Origin: Streptomyces sp. CBMA291
GTDB lineage: Bacteria; Actinomycetota; Actinomycetes; Streptomycetales; Streptomycetaceae
DNA length: 64,000 nt
NCBI RefSeq assembly: GCF_014596525.1
Contig: NZ_MSJP01000114.1
Location: 1 to 64,000, forward strand
Direction of reading: 5' to 3'
Of the stretch, positions 26,062 to 34,590 are shown one piece after another. Under the pieces are notes generated by a model. That model had not been told where the DNA came from and did no database searches. It was given only the letters and a program-made list of their open reading frames with translations. Within the stretch, counting starts at the first letter, position 1, and the number at the start of each line of letters is the position of its first letter. The translations under genes and the position numbers were made by a program.

Positions 26062-27312
26062 TCAGCGGTACAGCAGATACTCCTTCCGCACCGCCCGGAA
26101 CGCCCGGAGGTCCCCCTCCCAGGCGCCCGTCACCTCGGCGACGTCCGCGCCCGCGTCGATCAGGGTCCGTACCCGCGTCGAGCCGGTCAGCCGGTCGATC
26201 CAGTGGTCCGGCCGCCAGGCGAAGCCGGACCAGGAGCGGCGGGCGGTGACGAGGAGTCCGATGCCGGTCCGTACCGGGTCGAACGACTCTCGGTCGTGGA
26301 CGTGCACCTGCACCCCGCCCACGGTCTTCCCCTGGAACTTGGAGAAGGTCGGCGCGAAGTACGCCTCGCGGAAGCGGACCCCGGGCAGCCCGAGGGCGTT
26401 CGCCGCCTCGGCCCACCGGTGGTCGATCCCCTCGGCGCCGAGGAGTTCGAAGGGACGGGTGGTGCCCCGGCCCTCGGAGAGGTTCGTCCCCTCGAAGAGG
26501 CAGGTGCCGGAGTAGACGAGCGCGGTCTCCGGCGTCGGCATGTTGGGGCTCGGCGGCACCCACGGCAGCCCGCAGGCGTCGAAGAAGTCGCCGCGCGCCC
26601 ACCCCGTCATCGGCACGGTCTCCAGCTCGACGGGCGTGGCCAGGAACTCCCCGTTGAAGAGCCGGGCCAGCTCGGCGACGGTCATGCCGTGCGCCTGCGC
26701 GATCGGCTCCCGCCCGACGAAGGTGGCGAACTCCCGCTCCAGTACGGGCCCGAGCGCCGCCCGCCCGGTCACCGGGTTCGGCCGGTCGAGGACCGCGAAC
26801 CGCTTGCCCGCGAGGGCGGCGGCCTCCATGCAGTCGTAGAGCGTCCAGATGTACGTGTAGAAACGCGCCCCGACGTCCTGGATGTCGAAGACGACCGTGT
26901 CCACCCCGGAGGCGGTGAAGACCTCCGCGAGCTGCCGTCCGCTCTTCAGATACGTGTCGTACACCGGAAGCCCGGTCGCCGGATCGTCGTACCGGCCCTC
27001 CGAACCGCCCGCCTGGGCGGTCCCCCGGAAACCGTGCTCGGGCCCGAAGACGGCGGTCAGCTCCACCCGCCGGTCGGCGTGCATCACGTCGACGAGATGC
27101 CGGGCGTCGGCGGTGATCCCGGTCGGGTTGGTGACGACGCCGACCCGCTCCCCGGCCAGTGACGCGTACCCGTCGGCGGCCAGCCGCTCGAAGCCGGTCC
27201 GCACCCTTCCGCGCCCCGGCCCCCGCCCGGCGGCCGAGACATCCGGCGCCCCGACGGCCACCGCCCCGAGCGCGCCCCCTGCGACCAGCAGCCCCCGCCT
27301 CGACAGACCCAT
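26062..27312 (-). CDS. NamZ/DUF1343 exo-beta-N-acetylmuramidase family protein, Tat-exported
   Basis: This 416-residue protein begins with a twin-arginine signal (SRRGLLVAGGALGAVAVG). The body follows DUF1343/NamZ: VGVVTNPTGI, VFGPEHGFRG, DTVVFDIQDVGARFYTYIWTL, DRPNPV, and WVPPSPNMPTPETALVYSGTCLFEGTNLSEGRGTT. Family members remove terminal N-acetylmuramic acid in cell-wall recycling. The ATG follows GGAGG. It stands next to another exported hydrolase, with a 140-bp spacer of GC-rich direct repeats between them. Confidence 0.9.
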   Translation of the reverse strand: MGLSRRGLLVAGGALGAVAVGAPDVSAAGRGPGRGRVRTGFERLAADGYASLAGERVGVVTNPTGITADARHLVDVMHADRRVELTAVFGPEHGFRGTAQAGGSEGRYDDPATGLPVYDTYLKSGRQLAEVFTASGVDTVVFDIQDVGARFYTYIWTLYDCMEAAALAGKRFAVLDRPNPVTGRAALGPVLEREFATFVGREPIAQAHGMTVAELARLFNGEFLATPVELETVPMTGWARGDFFDACGLPWVPPSPNMPTPETALVYSGTCLFEGTNLSEGRGTTRPFELLGAEGIDHRWAEAANALGLPGVRFREAYFAPTFSKFQGKTVGGVQVHVHDRESFDPVRTGIGLLVTARRSWSGFAWRPDHWIDRLTGSTRVRTLIDAGADVAEVTGAWEGDLRAFRAVRKEYLLYR

Positions 27313-27585
27313 GCCCGGACCTCCTCGTCGACCGGCCCCGACCCGGAATCGGGGCGTGACATGGGCACGCACGCTAGCGGCCCCGGCGCCTCCGGGGAAC
27401 GAGGCGTGCGGACCAGCGGGCCCGACGCGGCCGCTCCCCGAGCCTCGTACGGAGCCCAGGGCCCCGCCCGGACTCCCTGCCGAGCCCTGTACGGCCACGG
27501 CCACGGTCACGGCCCCGACCGCCTCCCCGGCCCCGCGTGGACCCCCGCCCCGCCCCGAACCGTTCCGAGGCTTCCCCGCTCCCAT

Positions 27586-27599
27586 ACCGACCGGTTAGT
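27586..27599. promoter_or_regulatory. TetR-type operator ACCGACCGGTTAGT upstream of SDR
   Basis: This imperfect palindrome shares ten leading bases with the perfect palindrome at 31460-31473. It lies 43 bp before the SDR start, in a 329-bp spacer (27313-27641) that otherwise shows no gene. Confidence 0.6.
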
Positions 27600-27641
27600 C
27601 TGCCGTTCGTCGCGTCAAAACCGTACAGCGGTGAGGTGGGC

Positions 27642-28436
27642 ATGGGCACGGGTGCGAGTGGGAAGACCGGCGGTGTGGACGTCCGGGGTGCCGGGGTCGT
27701 CGTCACCGGGGCGGGCGGTGGCATCGGCGCCGCCCTCGCCCGGAGGTTCGCCGCCGAGGGCGCCCGGGTCGTCGTCAACGACCTCGACCCCGTCCGCGCG
27801 CGGGCCGTCGCCGAGGAGACCGGCTCCCTCGCCGTCCCCGGCGACGCCTCAACCGTCGTCGAGGAGGCCCGCGAGGCACTCGGCGGCACCGTCGACATCT
27901 GGTGCGCCAACGCGGGACTCGGCTCGCCCGGCGACGCCTTCGCCGACGAGGACGTCTGGGCCGCCGCCTGGGACGTCAACGTCATGGCCCACGTCCGCGC
28001 GGCCCGCGCCCTGCTCCCCGACTGGCTGGAGCGCGGCAGCGGCCGGTTCGTCTCCACCGTCTCCGCCGCCGGACTGCTCACCATGATCGGCGCCGCGCCC
28101 TACAGCGTCTCCAAGCACGGCGCGTACGCCTTCGCCGAATGGCTCTCCCTCACCTACCGGCACCGGGGCATCGACGTCCACGCCATCTGCCCCCAGGGCG
28201 TCCGCACCGAGATGCTCACCGCCGCCGGATCGGCCGGGGAACTCGTCCTCGCCCCCACCGCCATCGAGCCCGAGGCCGTCGCCGACGCCCTTCTCGACGC
28301 CATCGCCGCCGGACGCTTCCTCGTCCTGCCCCACCCCGAGGTCGCCGGCTACTACCGGCACCGGGCGAGCGACCCGGAACGCTGGCTCGCCGGGATGAAC
28401 CACCTCCAGCGCACCTGGGAGAGCGGCACCCCCTGA
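27642..28436 (+). CDS. Short-chain dehydrogenase/reductase
   Basis: This 264-residue classical SDR has the cofactor motif VTGAGGGIGAALA, the structural NAG (CANAG), the catalytic Ser in VSTVSAAG and the YSVSK Tyr-Lys pair. It would oxidise or reduce an alcohol/carbonyl with NAD(P). ATG 27642 follows GAGGTGGG. It is followed by a TetR gene on the same strand, and both lie opposite an acyl-CoA dehydrogenase and a phosphotransferase-fold gene. Shared operators suggest one lipid- or acyl-CoA-related regulon. Confidence 0.9.
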   Translation: MGTGASGKTGGVDVRGAGVVVTGAGGGIGAALARRFAAEGARVVVNDLDPVRARAVAEETGSLAVPGDASTVVEEAREALGGTVDIWCANAGLGSPGDAFADEDVWAAAWDVNVMAHVRAARALLPDWLERGSGRFVSTVSAAGLLTMIGAAPYSVSKHGAYAFAEWLSLTYRHRGIDVHAICPQGVRTEMLTAAGSAGELVLAPTAIEPEAVADALLDAIAAGRFLVLPHPEVAGYYRHRASDPERWLAGMNHLQRTWESGTP

Positions 28437-28534
28437 CCCCCGCGGCGGGCGCCCGGAACCTCGCGGATGGGAAGATCTACGGGGCGGGAAGCGACCTCCG
28501 ACCCGGAAACGATCACCACGAAAGGCGGCGGAGC

Positions 28535-29128
28535 ATGGCCAGGACGACGGACGACAGCGGTACGCCCGTCCCCCAGAGGCTCCTCGCCACCGCCACCCGG
28601 CTCTTCGCCGAGCGCGGCTACGACCGCACCTCCGTCCAGGAGATCGTCGAGGCCGCCGGGGTCACCAAGGGCGCCCTCTACCACTACTTCGGCTCCAAGG
28701 AAGACCTCCTCCAGGAGGTCTACGCCCGGGTCCTGCGCCTCCAGCAGGAGCGGCTCGACGCCCACGCACAGGCCGACGCGCCCGTCGAGGAGCGGCTGCG
28801 CGCCGCCGCCGCCGACGTCGTCGTCACCACCATCGAGAACCTCGACGACGCCGCCATCTTCTTCCGCTCCATGCACCACCTCAGCCCCGAGAAGAACAAG
28901 CAGGTCAGGGCCGAACGGCGGCGCTACCACGAGCGGTTCAGGGCCCTGATCGAAGAGGGCCAGCGCACCGGGGTGTTCTCCTCCGCCACCCCCGCCGACC
29001 TCGTCGTCGACTACCACTTCGGCTCCGTGCACCACCTGTCCACCTGGTACCGCCCCGAGGGCCCGCTCACCCCTGCCCAGGTCGCCGACCACCTCGCCGA
29101 CCTCCTGCTGCGCGCGCTCCGCCCCTGA
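28535..29128 (+). CDS. TetR/AcrR regulator of the SDR/acyl-CoA dehydrogenase group
   Basis: This 197-residue regulator has an N-terminal HTH (RLLATATRLFAERGYDRTSV, IVEAAGVTKGALYHYFGSKEDLL) and a helical ligand domain with FFRSMHHLSPEKNKQ. It resembles FadR/KstR2-like repressors of acyl-CoA metabolism. It lies between the two ACCGACCGGT-type operators, which suggests it is the protein that binds them. It follows the SDR by 98 bp, and the ATG is preceded by a GGCGGAG purine stretch. Confidence 0.9.
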   Translation: MARTTDDSGTPVPQRLLATATRLFAERGYDRTSVQEIVEAAGVTKGALYHYFGSKEDLLQEVYARVLRLQQERLDAHAQADAPVEERLRAAAADVVVTTIENLDDAAIFFRSMHHLSPEKNKQVRAERRRYHERFRALIEEGQRTGVFSSATPADLVVDYHFGSVHHLSTWYRPEGPLTPAQVADHLADLLLRALRP

Positions 29129-29175
29129 CGGACCCCCGCGCTCCGGGCGGTGCCGAGGGCCCGTCAGGCCGCGCC

Positions 29176-30390
29176 CTACAGGTACTTCTTCAGCTCCCGC
29201 CGGGCCAGCGACCGCTGGTGCACCTCGTCCGGGCCGTCCGCGAGCCGCAGCGTCCGGGCCGCTGCCCACAGCTCGGCCAGCGGGAAGTCCTGCGAGACCC
29301 CGCCCGCGCCGTGCGCCTGCACCGCCTTGTCGATGATGTCGACGACCGCCCGAGGGGTCGCGATCTTGATGGCCTGGATCTCGGTGTGCGCGCCCCGGTT
29401 GCCGACGGTGTCCATGAGCCAGGCCGTCTTCAGGACGAGGAGCCGCAGCTGCTCGATCGTCACCCGGGCGTCCGCGATCCAGTTCTGCACCACGCCCTGG
29501 TGGGCGAGCGGCTTGCCGAAGGCGGTACGGGAGACCACCCGCCGGCAGGTCAGCTCCACGGCCCGCTCGGCCATCCCGATGAGCCGCATGCAGTGGTGGA
29601 TCCGGCCGGGTCCGAGCCGCGCCTGCGCGATGGCGAAGCCGCCGCCCTCCTCGCCGACGAGATGCGAGGCGGGCACCCGGGCGCCGTGGAAGAGGACCTC
29701 GGCGTGGCCGCCGTGGGAGTGGTCCTCGTATCCGTACACCCGCATCGCGCGCCGGATCTCGACGCCCGGGGTGTCGCGCGGCACGAGGATCATCGACTGC
29801 TGGCGGCGCGGGTCGGCGCCGTCGGGGTCGGTCTTGCCCATGACGATGAAGATCTCGCAGTCCGGGTGCATCGCCCCGGAGATGTACCACTTGCGGCCGT
29901 CGACGACGTACGTGTCGCCGTCCCGCCGGATGCGGGTCTCGATGTTCGTCGCGTCCGACGAGGCCACCTCCGGCTCGGTCATCGCGAAGGCCGAGCGGAT
30001 GTCACCGGAGAGCAGCGGCTCCAGCCACCGCTCGCGCTGCGCCTCGTCGCCGAACTGGGCCAGCAGCTCCATGTTCCCGGTGTCCGGCGCCGCGCAGTTG
30101 AGGGCGGTCGGGGCCAGGTGCGGGCTGCGCCCGGTGATCTCGGCGAGCGGCGCGTACTGGAGGTTGGTGAGCCCCGCCCCGTACTCCGTGTCGGGCAGGA
30201 AGAGGTTCCAGAGTCCCTGCCGCTTGGCCTCGGCCTTCAGTTCCTCGACGACCGGCGGGGTCTCCCAGGGCGAGGCGAGCAGGGCGCGCTGTTCCTCGGC
30301 GGTCCGCTCGGCGGGGTACACATGCGCGTCCATGAAGGCGAGGAGCTTCGCGCGGAGTTCCTCGGTGCGCGCGTCGTAGGAGAAGTCCAT
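29176..30390 (-). CDS. Acyl-CoA dehydrogenase, ACAD10/11-like
   Basis: This 404-residue FAD enzyme has AFAMTEPEVASSDATN, KWYISGAMHPDCEIFIVMGKTDPDG and a C-terminal RLADGPDEVHQRSLA. That ending is typical of the ACAD10/11 group, in which aspartate replaces the usual catalytic glutamate region. It starts 6 nt after the stop of the phosphotransferase-fold gene. This is the same pairing as the fused ACAD10/11 proteins of animals, which act on 4-hydroxyacyl-CoAs. A role in 4-hydroxy-acid catabolism is therefore plausible. Confidence 0.9.
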   Translation of the reverse strand: MDFSYDARTEELRAKLLAFMDAHVYPAERTAEEQRALLASPWETPPVVEELKAEAKRQGLWNLFLPDTEYGAGLTNLQYAPLAEITGRSPHLAPTALNCAAPDTGNMELLAQFGDEAQRERWLEPLLSGDIRSAFAMTEPEVASSDATNIETRIRRDGDTYVVDGRKWYISGAMHPDCEIFIVMGKTDPDGADPRRQQSMILVPRDTPGVEIRRAMRVYGYEDHSHGGHAEVLFHGARVPASHLVGEEGGGFAIAQARLGPGRIHHCMRLIGMAERAVELTCRRVVSRTAFGKPLAHQGVVQNWIADARVTIEQLRLLVLKTAWLMDTVGNRGAHTEIQAIKIATPRAVVDIIDKAVQAHGAGGVSQDFPLAELWAAARTLRLADGPDEVHQRSLARRELKKYL

Positions 30391-30396
30391 GGCGGG

Positions 30397-31419
30397 TCAG
30401 CCCTCCTGAAGGGTGGTCAGGCCGTGTGCGATGAAGACGGGGACGAGTTCGCCGATGCGGTCGAAGCCCGCGCCGACCGTCTGCCCGAGGGTCCAGCGGT
30501 AGTGGATGCCCTCCAGGATCACGGCGAGCTTGAACCAGGCGAAGGCCGTGTACCAGGCGAGGGCGGAGGTGTCGCGGCCCGAGCGGGCGGCGTAGCGCTC
30601 GACCAGCTCGGCGGCGGAGGGGTGGCCGGGGGCGGTGGCGGTGGTGGAGATGGGGGAGTCCGGCAGGTCGAGCGGGGTGCTGTACATGACGAGCAGGCCC
30701 AGATCGGTGAGCGGGTCGCCGAGGGTGGACATCTCCCAGTCGAGTACGGCCCGGACGCGGTCGTCCGCGCCGATCAGGACGTTGTCGAGCCGGAAGTCGC
30801 CGTGGACGACGGTGGGCGGCGGCGAGGCGGGCAGCGCCCGGCCGAGGGCGGCGTGCAGCTCGTCGATCCCGGCGAGTTCGCGGCCGCGCGAGGCGTCGAG
30901 CTGCTTGCCCCAGCGGCGCAGCTGCCGGTCGAGGAAGCCCTCGGGGCGCCCGAAGTCGCCGAGCCCGACGGCCTCGGGGTCCACGGAGTGCAGATCGACG
31001 AGGGTGTCGACGAGACCGAGGACGGCGGCGCGGGTCCGCTCGGGGCCGAGCGACGCCAGCTCGCGGGCCGAGCGGTACGGGGTGCCGTCGACGAACTCCA
31101 TGACGTAGAAGGGCGCCCCGAGGACCGTCTCGTCCTCGCAGAGCAGCAGCGTCCGGGGGACGGGGACGGCCGTGGTGTGCAGGGCGCTGATGACGCGGTG
31201 CTCGCGGCGCATGTCGTGGGCGGTGGCGAGGACGTGGCCGAGCGGCGGACGGCGGACGACCCAGCGGCCGGTGCCGTCGCTCACGGCGTACGTCAGGTTC
31301 GAACGGCCGCCCTCGATCAGCCGGGCTTCCAGCGGGCCGGTCACCAGACCGGGCTGCTCCGCGTCGAGGAAGCGGCGCAGCCGCTCGGGGTCGAGACCTG
31401 GTGGCGGGGCGGAACTCAT
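30397..31419 (-). CDS. Aminoglycoside-phosphotransferase-fold kinase, ACAD10/11 N-domain-like
   Basis: This 340-residue kinase-fold protein shows a substrate/ATP region GGRSNLTYAV, VVRRPP, the catalytic loop VVHGDFRLDNVL and the metal-binding DWEMSTLGDP. In the ACAD10/11 system such domains phosphorylate the 4-hydroxyl of acyl-CoAs before dehydrogenation. The ATG follows GGAGG. It is the first gene of a two-gene unit whose promoter carries the perfect ACCGACCGGTCGGT palindrome. Antibiotic resistance is not implied. Confidence 0.9.
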   Translation of the reverse strand: MSSAPPPGLDPERLRRFLDAEQPGLVTGPLEARLIEGGRSNLTYAVSDGTGRWVVRRPPLGHVLATAHDMRREHRVISALHTTAVPVPRTLLLCEDETVLGAPFYVMEFVDGTPYRSARELASLGPERTRAAVLGLVDTLVDLHSVDPEAVGLGDFGRPEGFLDRQLRRWGKQLDASRGRELAGIDELHAALGRALPASPPPTVVHGDFRLDNVLIGADDRVRAVLDWEMSTLGDPLTDLGLLVMYSTPLDLPDSPISTTATAPGHPSAAELVERYAARSGRDTSALAWYTAFAWFKLAVILEGIHYRWTLGQTVGAGFDRIGELVPVFIAHGLTTLQEG

Positions 31420-31459
31420 GGGCGTACCTCCGGATCGGCTGCGGTCGCCGCCCATGATG

Positions 31460-31473
31460 ACCGACCGGTCGGT
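31460..31473. promoter_or_regulatory. Perfect 14-bp palindromic operator ACCGACCGGTCGGT
   Basis: It lies about 40 bp upstream of the phosphotransferase-fold gene start. It matches the site at 27586-27599 in ten contiguous bases. Confidence 0.7.
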
Positions 31474-31515
31474 ATGTCGTCCAGAGGGGGCCGCGGGGAC
31501 ACGGTGTGAGGGTGA

Positions 31516-31547
31516 CCCTGTGGCCCTGTGGCCCTGTGGCCCTGTGG
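31516..31547. repeat. CCCTGTGG, four exact tandem copies
   Basis: An 8-bp unit is repeated four times in the 250-bp spacer between the phosphotransferase-fold gene and the MBL gene. It is followed by GGGAGGGGCGCCC/GTGACCGTACGG repeats. No gene is seen. Confidence 0.85.
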
Positions 31548-31627
31548 CGGTGGGGAGGGGTGACCGTACGGTGCTCGTACGGGCCGGGAGGGGCGCCCGT
31601 ACGGCCGGGAGGGGTGACCGTACCGCC

Positions 31628-31658
31628 GGGAGGGGCGCCCCCGGGGAACGCCCCTCCC
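31628..31658 (-). terminator. Hairpin after the MBL-fold gene
   Basis: A 10-bp perfect GC stem (31628-31637 with 31649-31658) starts 12 nt past the MBL stop at 31671. No clear U-tract follows. Confidence 0.55.
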
Positions 31659-31670
31659 GTACGGAGAAGG

Positions 31671-32582
31671 TCAGGCGTGGCAGGCCACCGGCACCCCGCC
31701 GTTCATCACCGCCATGTCGGCGAAGACCGCCGCCGGGTCGAGCGGCGAGCCCTCCGGCAGGCCCGCCAGCTCCGCGTACGCCCGATGGAGGTTGGCCACC
31801 AGGCGCTCGCTCTCCCGCCAGTCCGCGAACTCGCCCAGGTCCGTGCCCCGCGCCGTCTCCAGCGGGGTCGCCCCGCGCGCGTACCCCTCCGCCGCGATCT
31901 CCCGGACCCAGCGCAGATACCGTTCCGTCGCGTCGTACGCCGAGGGGTCGGTCACCGGGCCGTGCCCCGGCACCACGGTCGGCGCGTCCAGGGTGCGCAG
32001 CAGGTCGAGCGCGCGCAGCGAACCGGTGAGGGAGCCCATCGGCACGAACGGCGTCCCGCCCCGGAAGACCAGATCCCCGGTGAAGACCACGCCCTGCGCG
32101 GGCAGGTGCACGATCGTGTCCCCCGTGGTGTGCGAGGGGCCCGGATGGATCAGCCGCACCTCGGTGTCGCCGACGTACAGCGTCAGCCGGTCCCGGTAGG
32201 TGAGCGACGGCGGCAGGATGTCGACCTTGCCGAAGTCCGTGTCCGGCCACAGCAGATGGAGCTGGTGTCCGGCCTCGACCTGCTCGGTCCGGCAGTTCTC
32301 GTGGCCCACGATCCGTGCCTCCGGCCGGAACACCCCGTTGCCGTAGGTGTGGTCGCCGTGGTGGTGCGTCGAGATCACCGTCCGGGGCAGCGGAAGGCCC
32401 TCGGCGAGGACGGCTTCGCGCAGGCGCAGGGCCCGGCGCTCGGTGGCGGCGGTGTCGACGAGCAGCGACTCGCGGGCGTCGCCGAGGAACCCGGCGTTGT
32501 TCAGGCACCAGCCGCCGTCGGGCTGGACGTAGGCGTGCACGTGCGGAGCGAGTGTGACCACATAGGGGTCGTTGGCAGACAA
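31671..32582 (-). CDS. MBL-fold metallo-hydrolase
   Basis: This metallo-beta-lactamase-fold enzyme (about 303 residues) has STHHHGDHTYGNGVF (the HxHxDH metal site), HPGPSHTTGD, VFTGDLVF and VPGHGPV ligands, resembling quinoprotein relay or glyoxalase-like hydrolases. There is no ATG near the expected N-terminus. TTG 32582 follows GGGGGA at about 7 nt and gives a normal length (SANDPYVVTLAPHVHAYVQ). The alternative is a GTG at 32720. Substrate unknown. It is divergent from the quinone oxidoreductase. Confidence 0.82.
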   Translation of the reverse strand: MSANDPYVVTLAPHVHAYVQPDGGWCLNNAGFLGDARESLLVDTAATERRALRLREAVLAEGLPLPRTVISTHHHGDHTYGNGVFRPEARIVGHENCRTEQVEAGHQLHLLWPDTDFGKVDILPPSLTYRDRLTLYVGDTEVRLIHPGPSHTTGDTIVHLPAQGVVFTGDLVFRGGTPFVPMGSLTGSLRALDLLRTLDAPTVVPGHGPVTDPSAYDATERYLRWVREIAAEGYARGATPLETARGTDLGEFADWRESERLVANLHRAYAELAGLPEGSPLDPAAVFADMAVMNGGVPVACHA

Positions 32583-32734
32583 AAGGGATTCCCCCGGTTC
32601 GGAGCCCAACTGGACAGGGGAAGAGTGCCAGTTGACCGGGGAGGCGGGGAAGCGGCGTCCGCCGGAGCCGTCTGCCGCCCCCGATCGCGCCACCCGGCTT
32701 GCGGGGGCGCCCGGCCGCACCGAGGGTCGAGGGT

Positions 32735-33664
32735 ATGAAGGCGATCAGCTACCGCCGTTACGGCGGCCCCGAGGTCCTGGAGTACGGCGAGCTGCCCGAG
32801 CCCAAGGTGGGGCCGGACAGCGTGCTGGTCAGGGTCCGGGCGGCCTCCGTCAACCCGGTCGACTGGAAGTGCCAGGCCGGGTACCTCGACGGGATGCTGG
32901 AGGCGGTCTTCCCCGTCGTGCCCGGCTGGGACGTGTCGGGGGTCGTCGTGCGGCCCGGGGTCTCCGTCACCGAGTTCGCCGAGGGCGACGAGGTCATGGG
33001 GTACGTCCGTGAGGACTTCCTCTCCCGGGGCACCTTCGCCGAGTACGTCGCCGCCCCGGTCCGCACCCTCGCCCGCAAGCCGCGAGCCCTCGGCTTCGAG
33101 GAGGCCGCGGCCCTGCCGCTGGCCGGTCTCACCGCCTATCAGGCACTCCACCGGGCGCTCGCCATCCGCCCGCGCGACACCGTCCTCGTCCACGCGGCGG
33201 CGGGCGGTGTCGGCTCCATGGCGGTGCAGCTGGCCCGGCACCTCGGCTGCCGGGTGATCGGCGCGGCCCGCGAGACGGGCCTCGAACGGGTCGCGGAACT
33301 CGGCGCCCGGCCCGTCGGCTACGACGAGGCGACCTTCGCCGACCAGGTCCGCACCATCGCCCCGCTGGGCGTGGACGCCGTCCTCGACACCCTCGGGGGC
33401 CCGTTCCTGAGGCTCTCCGCCGGGCTGCTCGCCCCCGGCGGCCGGCTCGTCTCGATCGCCGACGGGGAGGTCACGGCCCTGGGCGGCCGCTACTTCTGGG
33501 TCCGCCCCGACCCGGCCGACCTCACGGCCCTCGCCACGCTTGCCGACCAGGGCGCCGTCACCGTACGGGTGGCCAGGACGTTCCCGCTGGAACAGGCGGC
33601 CGACGCCCAGCGGGCGAACGCCGCCGGGGGAGTGGGCGGCAAGGTCGTGGTGACGGTCCCCTGA
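32735..33664 (+). CDS. Quinone-oxidoreductase-like zinc-independent MDR
   Basis: This 309-residue medium-chain dehydrogenase/reductase of the QOR group starts MKAISYRRYGGPEVLEYGELP. It has ASVNPVDWKC and the NADPH motif VLVHAAAGGVGSMAVQLAR, and no structural zinc cysteines. It would reduce quinones or enones with NADPH. The start follows GTCGAGGG. It stands alone on the plus strand between minus-strand genes, ahead of a repeat-filled spacer. Confidence 0.9.
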   Translation: MKAISYRRYGGPEVLEYGELPEPKVGPDSVLVRVRAASVNPVDWKCQAGYLDGMLEAVFPVVPGWDVSGVVVRPGVSVTEFAEGDEVMGYVREDFLSRGTFAEYVAAPVRTLARKPRALGFEEAAALPLAGLTAYQALHRALAIRPRDTVLVHAAAGGVGSMAVQLARHLGCRVIGAARETGLERVAELGARPVGYDEATFADQVRTIAPLGVDAVLDTLGGPFLRLSAGLLAPGGRLVSIADGEVTALGGRYFWVRPDPADLTALATLADQGAVTVRVARTFPLEQAADAQRANAAGGVGGKVVVTVP

Positions 33665-33734
33665 GAACCGGGACCCGGGGCTCGGGGCTCTGGGCTCGGG
33701 GAATCGGGCCCGGGGCCCGGCGCGGGCGCTCAGC

Positions 33735-33799
33735 GTGAACCCCGTCCCGGCGTGAACCCCGTCCCGGCGTGAACCCCGTCCCGCCGCGAACCCCGTCTC
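33735..33799. repeat. 17-bp tandem repeat GTGAACCCCGTCCCGGC (about four copies)
   Basis: Copies start at 33735, 33752 and 33769, with a divergent partial copy at 33786-33799. The array ends at the stop codon of the DUF202 gene. Confidence 0.85.
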
Positions 33800-34124
33800 A
33801 GTGCAGCATCGTCGCGCCGAACACCGCGAGCGCGATCACACAGCCCGCCGCCAGCCATCCGCTCCGGTGCGAGAGCAGCTCGGGCCGGGCCGGGCTCAGG
33901 GAGCGGATGCGGCGGTGGGCGACGGCCAGGAAGCCGATCCACACCAGCGCCGAGAGTGCGAGCCCCGTCATGGCGAGCGGCGTCGTGCCGTCCTGGATGC
34001 CGACCTTCACGGCGAGCACGGCGACCACCGTGAACGAGAGCGTCGTACGCCGCCAGGCGAGCCGGGTCCGCTCCGGCTGGAGCCCGGGATCGCGCGGCTC
34101 CCCGGAGACGGGGGCGTGCGTCAC
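33798..34124 (-). CDS. DUF202 family membrane protein (second gene of the pair)
   Basis: This 108-residue protein has the DUF202 N-terminal signature LQPERTRLAWRRTTLSFTV, then three transmembrane segments. The GTG start at 34124 overlaps the stop of the preceding DUF202 gene by 4 nt, so the two are translationally coupled. DUF202/YidH proteins are of unknown function and often occur as such pairs. The C-terminus runs into the 17-bp repeat array. Confidence 0.88.
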   Translation of the reverse strand: MTHAPVSGEPRDPGLQPERTRLAWRRTTLSFTVVAVLAVKVGIQDGTTPLAMTGLALSALVWIGFLAVAHRRIRSLSPARPELLSHRSGWLAAGCVIALAVFGATMLH

Positions 34125-34516
34125 CGGCCGTCCCAGCCGAAGAGCACGACCACCACCATGGCGAGCGCCACCACGGCCACCACCAGGCTGAGCACGGCGG
34201 GGAAACGGGAGCCCGGCAGGTCCTCGCCGCGCCGCATGGCCCGCTCGCAGCGCACCCAGTGGTTCACCGCGCGCACCGCGCACAGCACCCCCGCCCCGAG
34301 CAGCGCGAGCGCGAGACCGACCCGCACGCCCCACCGCAGGTCGGGCAGGAACTGGTCGACGGCGAAACCACCGGCGACCAGGGCGAGCCCGGTCCTGAGC
34401 CAGGCGAGGAAAGTGCGCTCGTTGGCCAGGGAGAAGCGGTAGTCGGGGGTCTCCCCTTCCTCCCGGACGCGCTGGGGCGAGAACCACAGCCGCAGACTCT
34501 GCACAAAATCGCTCAC
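34121..34516 (-). CDS. DUF202/YidH family membrane protein
   Basis: This 131-residue protein has the YidH signature ETPDYRFSLANERTFLAWLRTGLALVAGG, followed by two further transmembrane segments. It starts at GTG 34516 and overlaps the following DUF202 gene. The function of the family is unknown; the paired arrangement suggests a hetero-oligomeric membrane complex, which is inference. Confidence 0.9.
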   Translation of the reverse strand: MSDFVQSLRLWFSPQRVREEGETPDYRFSLANERTFLAWLRTGLALVAGGFAVDQFLPDLRWGVRVGLALALLGAGVLCAVRAVNHWVRCERAMRRGEDLPGSRFPAVLSLVVAVVALAMVVVVLFGWDGR

Positions 34517-34590
34517 GTGTGCACTTTAACGGCCTGGTGATCGACTCGCCCGGCGCCCGGCCCGGCGCCCCCGGCCCGCTCCGAAGGCCC

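Noticed and set aside
30397..31419. Aminoglycoside resistance phosphotransferase
   Set aside because: It is paired with an ACAD10/11-like dehydrogenase, which indicates acyl-CoA metabolism.
33735..33799. CRISPR or origin iterons
   Set aside because: The copies abut without spacers and there is no replication gene nearby.
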